Shown here: positions 1 through 6,037 of the stretch, piece by piece
How positions within the stretch are numbered: the first letter of the stretch is position 1
How the letters are laid out: every line of letters begins with the position of its first letter
Assembly (NCBI GenBank): GCA_028686145.1
Contig: JAQUCQ010000069.1
Coordinates: 1 to 11,623, forward strand
Direction of reading: 5' to 3'
DNA length: 11,623 nt
Origin: Desulfuromonadaceae bacterium
Lineage (GTDB): Bacteria; Desulfobacterota; Desulfuromonadia; Geobacterales; Pseudopelobacteraceae
Notes under the pieces: model-generated
Told to the model about the DNA's origin: nothing
Seen by the model: only the letters and a program-made list of their open reading frames with translations
Database searches by the model: none
Translations under genes and position numbers: made by a program

Positions 1-790
1 TGTCAACAATCTGTGACTGGCTGACATAGGAAAGCATCAACGGCGACATGACGGAGCGCGCTTCAGTCAGCGTTACCTGGGGCTGGCGCGGCAATCCAAG
101 GGCATCGGCACAGGCGTTGAAATATGAGGTCATGCTCGATGGATGCCCGTCGCTGACATTAAAAATATCACCGGCGATCCCTTGTTCAGCTGCGGCGATA
201 GTGACAGCAGCAAGGTCGTCGGCATGGATACGGTTGCTTGGCCCGGACTCATGCTCATTCAGGAGCGGCTGGCCTTGGTTTATCTGCATCAGCGGCAGAC
301 GCCCCGGCCCATAGATGCCGCTTACCCGCAGGATTACGAGCGGAACATCCTTGGCGGCTCCGTATTCGCGAAAAGCAGCCTCAGCATCAAGACGACGTTT
401 ACCCATTGCCGAATCAGGGGCTGTCGGGGATTCTTCCGTTACCACGCCGTCATCGGATTTGCTGTAAACCGAAGTAGCACTCATGTAGACAAGTTTAGCC
501 GGTTTTTCAGTTTTTGATATGTGCGCGATAAAATTTCTGGTACGAGTATCAGTAATTCCCCCTCCTGGGGGCGGGGCCAGATAGAGAAGTGCGCTGTCAG
601 CAAGATCAAGTGGTGGAAGTGTCGCCGGGTCGTCAAGAGAGGCAACGACGGTTGAAAAACCCGCTGCTTCGAGCCGGGTCCCAACCTCGGCGGATCTGAC
701 CAGGCAGGTGACCTCTGCTCCGGATTCTCGATATGATTGTGCTATCCGTTCACCAATGTAGCCGCATCCGGCAATAAATATTTTCTGCAT
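1..790 (-). CDS. NAD-dependent epimerase/dehydratase family protein (atypical SDR, YeeZ-like), 3' end outside window
   Basis: The frame is open from ATG at 790 to the window edge, giving 263 residues without the C-terminus; relatives are about 280-300 residues, so probably 20-40 are missing. The start is supported by TGGAG about 6 bases upstream. The N-terminus has a Rossmann dinucleotide-binding motif, GCGYIG at residues 8-13 (GxGxxG). Further family marks are SATSVYS (104-110), a TEESP segment (118-122), LRVSGIYGPGR (154-164) and RIHADDLA (187-194). The classical catalytic YxxxK is absent: the aligned position reads S127-A-M-G-K131, as in the YeeZ-like group, so the reaction cannot be inferred from the fold. 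The protein is expected to be cytosolic and to bind NAD(P); the substrate is unknown. It lies 17 bases downstream of an 88-residue ORF and is probably co-transcribed with it. Family assignment is firm, function is not. Confidence 0.88.
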   Translation of the reverse strand, partial: MQKIFIAGCGYIGERIAQSYRESGAEVTCLVRSAEVGTRLEAAGFSTVVASLDDPATLPPLDLADSALLYLAPPPGGGITDTRTRNFIAHISKTEKPAKLVYMSATSVYSKSDDGVVTEESPTAPDSAMGKRRLDAEAAFREYGAAKDVPLVILRVSGIYGPGRLPLMQINQGQPLLNEHESGPSNRIHADDLAAVTIAAAEQGIAGDIFNVSDGHPSSMTSYFNACADALGLPRQPQVTLTEARSVMSPLMLSYVSQSQIVD

Positions 791-807
791 GAAATCTCCA
801 CAACTCT

Positions 808-1074
808 CTACAAAAGAAATGATTTTACCAGCGGGCCCATTGCCTCGCCTGCAGATTCGACTGCTGCGGTACGCTCGGCAGCGGTCATGAACAGTTTGAG
901 ATACTTCCGTGCCTTTTTCTTGTTGCCGGCAACCGTTTCTGCCATCTTGCACAGGATGCCGACCGGAACGCCATTGCGAAAGCCCTGTACCAGTTTTTCA
1001 ATCTCATCGCTGCGCTGTTCTTCCGTCCAGGTTTTGAATAGTGATGCCCCCAAATCATTGTTGTTATCAAGCAT
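808..1074 (-). CDS. Hypothetical protein, 88 residues, helical and charged
   Basis: I do not recognise this protein. The ORF has ATG at 1074, a GGAG ribosome binding site 5 bases upstream, and TAG at 808-810. It encodes 88 residues rich in Lys, Glu and Ala, with no signal peptide, no membrane segment and a single Cys (in GILCKMAE). The composition suggests a small all-helical cytosolic protein: an acidic N-terminal half (TWTEEQRSDEIEKLVQGF) and a basic middle (AGNKKKARKYLKLF). The start codon is only 23 bases beyond the T-tract of the por terminator, and the stop is 17 bases before the epimerase start. Coding status rests on the good ribosome binding site, the tight packing with the next gene, and the fact that it fills the gap on the same strand. 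Opposite-strand readings here look like shadows. No function is proposed. Confidence 0.7.
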   Translation of the reverse strand: MLDNNNDLGASLFKTWTEEQRSDEIEKLVQGFRNGVPVGILCKMAETVAGNKKKARKYLKLFMTAAERTAAVESAGEAMGPLVKSFLL

Positions 1075-1097
1075 GTGTATCTCCGGATAATGGAATT

Positions 1098-1127
1098 AAA
1101 AAGCCCCGCAGATTGCTCTGCGGGGCT
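1098..1127 (-). terminator. Intrinsic terminator of por
   Basis: A perfect 11-bp GC-rich stem is formed by AGCCCCGCAGA (1102-1112) and TCTGCGGGGCT (1117-1127) with a 4-base loop. Read on the minus strand it is followed by TTTTTAATT, a good U-tract. It begins 28 bases after the por stop codon, so it should end the por transcript. It also lies just upstream of the 88-residue ORF. Confidence 0.93.
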
Positions 1128-1155
1128 GAAATATACCATTATTTACTGCAGGAAA

Positions 1156-4100
1156 CTACTTTTTCTCGTACGTCAGAGCCGACAGTTTCTGATAGTACTC
1201 GAAGCGGTTGGCGGTCCAGTCTGCGGCCTTCTTTATCAGCCGTGCCGATGCTTCCGGGTTGATCTTCTTCAGAACCTTGTAGCGGTTTTCACCGTTGGCA
1301 AAATCTTCGAAGGTGGTCGTTGGTGCCTTGCTGTCAAGCTGCAGCGGGTTCTTTCCTTCTGCGGCCAGGGCCGGGTTGTAGCGGTACAGCGGCCAGTAAC
1401 CGGAAGAAACGACTTTCTTCTGCTCATCCACGGCGGTAGTCATGTTGATGCCATGAGCGATACAGTGGGCATAGGCGATGATGATTGACGGTCCGTCATA
1501 CGCCTCGGCCTCGATGAATGCCTTGACTACCTGAGCCGGGTTGGCTAGGGAGACATTGGCAACATAGACGTAGCCGTACGCCATTGCCATCATGCCCAGA
1601 TCTTTCTTGGCGATGGGTTTGCCGCCTGCGGCAAACTGAGCCACAGCACCGAGCGGGGTGGCCTTGGAAGCCTGGCCGCCGGTGTTGGAGTACACTTCGG
1701 TATCCAGCACCAGGATATTGACGTTCTTGCCGGAAGCGATGACATGGTCAAGACCGCCATAACCGATGTCATAGGCCCAGCCGTCACCACCGACACACCA
1801 GACCGATTTTTTGACCAGATAATCAGTCAGTTGCAGCAGCTGTACCGCTGCTCTTTCCTTGCACCCTTTAAGGGCCTTTTTCAGAGTTACGACACGTTCA
1901 CGTTGCTTCTCGATGCCAGTCTGGTCTGACTGGTCAGCAGCCAGAATTTCCTTCATCAGTGGCAGTACCGGTTTGCAGGATTTGCAACTGCAGTTGGAGA
2001 GTTCAGCCACCAGTTCGCGAGCGGACTGGGTCATTTTGTCCACGGCCAGACGCATGCCGAAACCGAATTCGGCATTGTCTTCGAACAGGGAGTTGGACCA
2101 GGCAGGTCCGCGGCCGTCGGCACGCTGGGCCCACGGAGTGGTGGGCAGGTTGCCGCCGTAGATCGAGGTGCAGCCGGTAGCGTTGGCGATCATGGCGCGG
2201 TCGCCGAATAGCTGGGACAGCAGTTTCAGATACGGTGTTTCGCCGCATCCGGCACAGGCGCCGGAGAATTCAAAGATCGGCCGTACCAGCTGGCTGCCGC
2301 GCAGGGTGTCCAGCTTCAGTTTGGTTGCATCCATGTCAGGCAGGGAGAGGAAGAAGTCGAAGTTGACCGCTTCTTCTGCCCGCAGTGGTGGCTGGAACTG
2401 CATGTTGATCGCCTTGTGATTGGCGTCTTCCTTGCCCTTGGCTGGGCAGTTGTGGACGCAGGCGCCGCACCCGGTGCAATCTTCCGGAGCAACCTGGATG
2501 GTGTATTTCATCCCTTTGAATTCGGGCAGTTTGCAGTCGGTTGATTTGAATGTTTTGGGTGCTTTTTTGAGCAGTTTTTCGTCGTATGCCTTCATGCGGA
2601 TGACGGCGTGCGGGCAGACAAAGGAGCAGATGCCGCACTGGATGCAGAGTTTTTCGTCCCATACCGGGATGTCCACGGCGATGTTGCGCTTCTCGTACTG
2701 CGAGGTGGCGGTCGGGAAGGTGCCGTCGGCCGGCATGGCGGATACCGGCAGGTCATCGCCGAAGCCGGCAATGATCCGTCCGGTGACATCCTGGACAAAT
2801 TTAGGAGCGGTTTTAGCAACAGCAGGCGGCATCTTGAGTTTGCTGGTTGCCTTGGCTGGTACCTTAACTTCGTAGATATTCTTGAGGGCTTCGTCCACGG
2901 CGGCGTTGTTCATGGCGACAACTTTGTCGCCCGATTTGCCGTAGCTCTTCTTGATGGCGCCCTTGATCTCTTTGAGGGCGGTAGGCAAAGGGATGATGTT
3001 GGAAATCTTGAAGAAAGCGGTCTGCATGATAACGTTGATGCGGGCACCCAGTCCCAGCTCTTCGCCCAATTTGATGGCGTTGATGACATAGAATTTGAGC
3101 TTCTTGTCGATGATCTGCTGCTGGACTTCTTTGGGCATCTTGTCCCAAACCTCATTGTGCTCAAAGGGTGAACAGAGCAGGAAGGTGCCGCCCGGCTTGA
3201 CTTTTGATACCATGTCGTACTTCTCCAGAAAGGAGAAGTTGTGGCAGGCGATAAAGTCGGCGTGGTCGATCAGGTAGGGGGCGTGGATGGCCTTTTTACC
3301 GAAACGCAGGTGCGAGGTGGTGATGGTGCCGGCTTTCTTGGAGTCATACACAAAATAAGCCTGGGCGAAGTTCTTGGTGGTCTCCCCGATGATCTTGATG
3401 GTGTTCTTGTTGGCGCCGACGGTGCCGTCAGAACCGAGGCCGTAGAACATGGCTTCGTACGTGCCATCCATTGCGTTGCGATAGGATGGATTGTAGTCAA
3501 GGCTGCAGTTAGTGACGTCTTCTTTGATGCCGACAACGTAGTGGTTTTTAGGCTTGGCTTTTTTGAGGTTATCCAGTACGGATTTGGCCATGGCCGGGGT
3601 GAATTCCTTGGAGCCCAGGCCGTAGCGGCCGCCGACGATGGTTGGGTAGCCTTTGAAGCTGAACTTGCCGCCGGCCATTGCTTCGCCGATAGCGGTACGT
3701 ACATCCAGGTAGAGCGGCTCGCCGAGGGAACCGGGCTCTTTGGTGCGGTCAAGGACAGCGATGCTTTTAACAGTTTTAGGCAGAGCCTTGATGAAGGCTT
3801 CCAGTGGGAACGGACGGTACAGATGGACTTTTACGACGCCGACCTTCTCCCCTTTTTTGACGAGATTGGTGACGGTTTCCTGAACGGTGTCAGCTCCAGA
3901 GCCCATGATGACAATAATGCGCTCGGCATCTTTGGCGCCGGCATATTCTACCAGCTTGTATTTACGGCCGGTGAGCTTGCCGAACTTATCCATCTCTTCC
4001 TGTACGATTTTAATGCAGGGAGCATAATACTGGTTAACCGTTTCGCGGCCCTGGAAATAGACATCCGGGTTCTGGGCTGTGCCACGCATGACGGGCCGGT

Positions 4101-4731
4101 CCGGGGAAAGGCCGCGCAGGCGATGGGCGTTGACGAGGTCGTCGCTGATCATGGCGCGCATGTCGTCATAGGTCAGCTCCTCGACCTTCTGTACTTCGTG
4201 CGATGTACGGAAACCATCAAAGAAGTGCAGGAACGGGAGGCGTGCACGCAGTGTGGACGCTTGAGAGATCAGGGCAAAGTCCATCACTTCCTGAACATTG
4301 TTTGAGCAGAGCATTGCCCAGCCGGTGGCGCGGCAGGACATGACGTCGGAGTGGTCGCCAAAGATCGAGAGCGCCTGAGCCGAGATGGCGCGGGCCGCAA
4401 TATGAAAGACAGTGGAAGTCAGCTCACCGGCGATCTTGTACATGTTGGGGATCATCAACAGGAGACCCTGGCTGGAAGTAAAGGTGGTGGTCATGGCTCC
4501 TGACTGCAGGGCACCATGAACTGCGCCGGAAGCGCCTCCTTCGGACTGTAGTTCAGCCACCAGCGGTACGGTGCCCCAGATATTCTTCTCGCCTGCGGCA
4601 CTCTTGACGTCTGAGATCTCCCCCATCACTGACGACGGAGTGATCGGGTAGATGGCAATTACCTCGTTGGTGGCGTGGGCCACGTGGGCGGCGGCGGTGT
4701 TGCCGTCGATGGTTACCATTTTTCTGCTCAT
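1156..4731 (-). CDS. por: Pyruvate:ferredoxin (flavodoxin) oxidoreductase, single-chain
   Basis: Catalyses pyruvate + CoA + 2 oxidised ferredoxin <-> acetyl-CoA + CO2 + 2 reduced ferredoxin in the cytosol; in acetate-using Geobacter the reductive direction feeds gluconeogenesis. The product is 1191 residues, full length for the homodimeric PFOR/NifJ family. Domain I starts with YPITPSS (28-34), with the conserved Thr31. Domain II spans about 260-400 and the gamma-type domain III about 420-610. An EKR linker is at 680-682. The ferredoxin-like domain has two 4Fe-4S sets: Cys 696/699/702/706 and 752/755/758/762. The TPP domain (about 800-1180) carries proximal-cluster ligands C826, C829, C854 and C1090, and the GDG motif in GGDGWAYDIGYGG (981-993). 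ATG at 4731 has AGGAGG 6 bases upstream. An additional CxCxxC (914-919) is unusual. The gene lies 94 bases after recR and has its own terminator. Confidence 0.98.
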   Translation of the reverse strand: MSRKMVTIDGNTAAAHVAHATNEVIAIYPITPSSVMGEISDVKSAAGEKNIWGTVPLVAELQSEGGASGAVHGALQSGAMTTTFTSSQGLLLMIPNMYKIAGELTSTVFHIAARAISAQALSIFGDHSDVMSCRATGWAMLCSNNVQEVMDFALISQASTLRARLPFLHFFDGFRTSHEVQKVEELTYDDMRAMISDDLVNAHRLRGLSPDRPVMRGTAQNPDVYFQGRETVNQYYAPCIKIVQEEMDKFGKLTGRKYKLVEYAGAKDAERIIVIMGSGADTVQETVTNLVKKGEKVGVVKVHLYRPFPLEAFIKALPKTVKSIAVLDRTKEPGSLGEPLYLDVRTAIGEAMAGGKFSFKGYPTIVGGRYGLGSKEFTPAMAKSVLDNLKKAKPKNHYVVGIKEDVTNCSLDYNPSYRNAMDGTYEAMFYGLGSDGTVGANKNTIKIIGETTKNFAQAYFVYDSKKAGTITTSHLRFGKKAIHAPYLIDHADFIACHNFSFLEKYDMVSKVKPGGTFLLCSPFEHNEVWDKMPKEVQQQIIDKKLKFYVINAIKLGEELGLGARINVIMQTAFFKISNIIPLPTALKEIKGAIKKSYGKSGDKVVAMNNAAVDEALKNIYEVKVPAKATSKLKMPPAVAKTAPKFVQDVTGRIIAGFGDDLPVSAMPADGTFPTATSQYEKRNIAVDIPVWDEKLCIQCGICSFVCPHAVIRMKAYDEKLLKKAPKTFKSTDCKLPEFKGMKYTIQVAPEDCTGCGACVHNCPAKGKEDANHKAINMQFQPPLRAEEAVNFDFFLSLPDMDATKLKLDTLRGSQLVRPIFEFSGACAGCGETPYLKLLSQLFGDRAMIANATGCTSIYGGNLPTTPWAQRADGRGPAWSNSLFEDNAEFGFGMRLAVDKMTQSARELVAELSNCSCKSCKPVLPLMKEILAADQSDQTGIEKQRERVVTLKKALKGCKERAAVQLLQLTDYLVKKSVWCVGGDGWAYDIGYGGLDHVIASGKNVNILVLDTEVYSNTGGQASKATPLGAVAQFAAGGKPIAKKDLGMMAMAYGYVYVANVSLANPAQVVKAFIEAEAYDGPSIIIAYAHCIAHGINMTTAVDEQKKVVSSGYWPLYRYNPALAAEGKNPLQLDSKAPTTTFEDFANGENRYKVLKKINPEASARLIKKAADWTANRFEYYQKLSALTYEKK

Positions 4732-4751
4732 GTACTGCCTCCTCTTTTTTT

Positions 4752-4764
4752 GGGTACGTTACCC
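4752..4764. promoter_or_regulatory. Short inverted repeat in the por leader
   Basis: GGGTA-CGT-TACCC forms a 5-bp-arm dyad 21 bases upstream of the por start codon, immediately before an A-rich stretch and the AGGAGG ribosome binding site on the minus strand. It could be a small operator or an mRNA hairpin affecting translation. The arms are short and chance occurrence is possible. The 94-base recR-por gap shows an AT-rich stretch near 4790-4796 (TTATAAAA on the minus strand) but no convincing -35/-10 pair. Confidence 0.3.
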
Positions 4765-4825
4765 TATCAGTTGTGTACGACTGGTCTCTTTTTATAACAC
4801 TGTCAGATTTGGGAATAGACTGCCG

Positions 4826-5419
4826 TTATAATTCATTTCTCCCCTGAAGCGCCCACTGAACGGTGGCCGCATCTACAAATTCAATATCGCTCCCGAGCGG
4901 TATGCCGTGGGCCAGGCGACTGATTTTAACACCGGTCGGTTTCAGTAGTCTGGTGAGGTAAAGTGCCGTTGCTTCGCCTTCTACGGTGAAATTCGTGGCA
5001 ATTACAACTTCTGTAACTGTACCAGTTCCAATCCGGTCTGCAAGCTCCGCGATCCGCAGGTTGGCTGGCCCGATTCCGGATAGCGGCGAGATAGCTCCCT
5101 CCAGAACATGGTAAACGCCATGATAGGCGTTGCTCCGCTCCAGAGCCATCAGATCCTGTGAGTTTTCAACTACGCAGATAATGCTCGAATCACGGTTGCC
5201 GGTGCAAATAGAACACGGGTCATTTTCCGTAATTGCAAAGCATGTTGAGCAGGGATGAACCCGGTCACGAACCTCACACAGTGACTCTGATAGTGCGGTC
5301 AGGTTTCGGGGCGATTTAAGAAGGTGAAAAGCGAGACGAAGTGCGGTTCGCTCTCCGATCCCCGGCAACTTCTTCAATTCCCCTACCAATCGCATCAATG
5401 AGGATGATTTTGTTAACAT
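4826..5419 (-). CDS. recR: Recombination mediator protein RecR
   Basis: RecR acts with RecF/RecO in loading RecA at single-strand gaps during recombinational repair. The 197-residue product matches the family length. In order it has a helix-hairpin-helix (LKKLPGIGERTALRLAFHLL, 15-34), a C4 zinc finger (C57, C60, C69, C72), a Toprim domain beginning CVVENSQDLMALE (82-94, acidic E85 and D89) with the conserved YHVLEGAISPLSGIGP (103-118), and a C-terminal KISRLAHGIPLGSDIEF segment. I chose ATG at 5419 because family members start close to this point and a weak GGA lies 4 bases upstream. An in-frame GTG at 5431 would add four residues but has no ribosome binding site. A TATAAT hexamer 33 bases upstream suggests a private promoter. 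The long gap to ybaB is unusual, since the two genes are normally almost adjacent. Confidence 0.97.
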   Translation of the reverse strand: MLTKSSSLMRLVGELKKLPGIGERTALRLAFHLLKSPRNLTALSESLCEVRDRVHPCSTCFAITENDPCSICTGNRDSSIICVVENSQDLMALERSNAYHGVYHVLEGAISPLSGIGPANLRIAELADRIGTGTVTEVVIATNFTVEGEATALYLTRLLKPTGVKISRLAHGIPLGSDIEFVDAATVQWALQGRNEL

Positions 5420-5451
5420 AAATTCCGGCACAAATAAAACATTTTTTTAGT

Positions 5452-5457
5452 ATTATA
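5452..5457 (-). promoter_or_regulatory. Candidate -10 element for recR
   Basis: A perfect TATAAT on the minus strand, in GCTATAATAC, would start transcription near 5445, about 25 bases before the recR ATG. No good -35 hexamer lies 16-18 bases upstream, so the promoter may be weak or activator-dependent, or this may be chance in an AT-rich spacer. Confidence 0.45.
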
Positions 5458-5492
5458 GCGTGGTTAAAAAACAGGCTCCCCTGCTCTGGACG

Positions 5493-5507
5493 GGACAATG
5501 TTTGTCC
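5493..5507. repeat. Inverted repeat GGACAA-TGT-TTGTCC
   Basis: Perfect 6-bp arms with a 3-base centre in the ybaB-recR spacer, about 40 bases upstream of the recR -10 candidate. It could be a protein binding site or a small hairpin. It has no adjoining T-tract on either strand, so it is not an intrinsic terminator. Confidence 0.35.
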
Positions 5508-5568
5508 AAAAGCAAGGAGGAGCATTAAAAACGGGAGTCTTTGACAGTAACGAGACAGTAGACTATGG

Positions 5569-5582
5569 CACTGTATACAGTG
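5569..5582. promoter_or_regulatory. Perfect 14-bp palindrome CACTGTATACAGTG, candidate operator
   Basis: A fully symmetric 14-bp site in the ybaB-recR spacer, flanked by AGTAG (from 5558) and CTACT (5584-5588), which could extend the dyad with offset arms. On the minus strand it sits just downstream of a promoter-like TTGACT / 17 bases / TAATAG pair (5617 to 5589), where a repressor would act. The half site CTGT..ACAG resembles a LexA half site, but the arms are 2 bases apart rather than 8. The regulator is unknown. Confidence 0.45.
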
Positions 5583-5597
5583 ACTACTATTAGCCGA

Positions 5598-5629
5598 ACT
5601 AAAACATTTAGTCAAACTAAAACACTAAA
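5598..5629. repeat. Four ACTAAA/TTTAGT hexamers in alternating orientation
   Basis: ACTAAA occurs at 5598-5603, its complement TTTAGT at 5607-5612, then ACTAAA at 5616-5621 and 5624-5629. The start-to-start spacings are 9, 9 and 8 bases, and the first three copies form two overlapping perfect inverted repeats with 3-base centres. The array lies 15 bases from the 14-bp palindrome and overlaps the TTGACT of a minus-strand promoter-like pair, which fits a multi-site operator. Function is inferred from layout only. Confidence 0.45.
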
Positions 5630-5671
5630 CAGCTTTTACAGGCCAGGCAATGCTATAACTACATAATATTG

Positions 5672-5986
5672 CTAGAAAAGTCCGGGAATATTTACGCCGC
5701 CGGTGATTTTAGACATTTCATCGCCCATTTCAGCATGAACTTTCTTCAAAGCCTCGTTAGCAGCAGCAATTACCAAGTCCTGCAGCATTTCAACGTCATT
5801 CGGGTCAACTGCCTCTTTTTTTATTTCCAGTGAAATTATTTCATTTTTGCCATTCACCGTAATCGTCACGGCTCCGCCGCCGGATGTTGCCATGGCTGTT
5901 TTTAAGCTGGCCTCTTCCTGTAGTTTAGCCATCTTCTGCTGAATCATCTGAGCCTGCTTCATGATATTTGCTAATCCCTTTGACAT
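5672..5986 (-). CDS. ybaB: YbaB/EbfC family nucleoid-associated DNA-binding protein
   Basis: YbaB/EbfC proteins are small dimeric DNA-binding proteins that coat the nucleoid and are commonly encoded between dnaX and recR, as here. The 104-residue product has the typical MSKGLANIMKQAQMIQQKMAKLQEE N-terminal helix, the GGGAVTITVNGKNEI beta region, the DPNDVEMLQDLVIAAANEALKK helix and a glycine-rich tail ending in NIPGLF. The start at 5986 is preferred because a CAGGGGG ribosome binding site lies 5 bases upstream and family proteins begin at MSKG or MxKG. An upstream in-frame TTG at 6022 would add 12 polar residues and lacks such a site. The gap to the dnaX stop is 51 bases with no promoter visible, so it is probably co-transcribed with dnaX. 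Confidence 0.96.
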   Translation of the reverse strand: MSKGLANIMKQAQMIQQKMAKLQEEASLKTAMATSGGGAVTITVNGKNEIISLEIKKEAVDPNDVEMLQDLVIAAANEALKKVHAEMGDEMSKITGGVNIPGLF

Positions 5987-6037
5987 CGTTTCCCCCTGAT
6001 TTTTTTCTTGATTCTGTTTCAATAGTGGCTGGAACAG

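Noticed and set aside
3241..4305. Long plus-strand open frame (354 residues) antisense to por, and another at 2608-3171
   Set aside because: They lie wholly opposite a strongly conserved enzyme, lack ribosome binding sites and known motifs, and are what codon bias in a GC-rich gene produces on the other strand.
5569..5582. LexA (SOS) box reading of the palindrome near recR
   Set aside because: The CTGT and ACAG halves are separated by 2 bases, whereas the E. coli-type LexA box needs 8.
5565..5585. Sigma-54 promoter starting at TGGCAC in the ybaB-recR spacer (plus strand)
   Set aside because: The required TTGC at the -12 position is absent, and the plus strand has no gene downstream.
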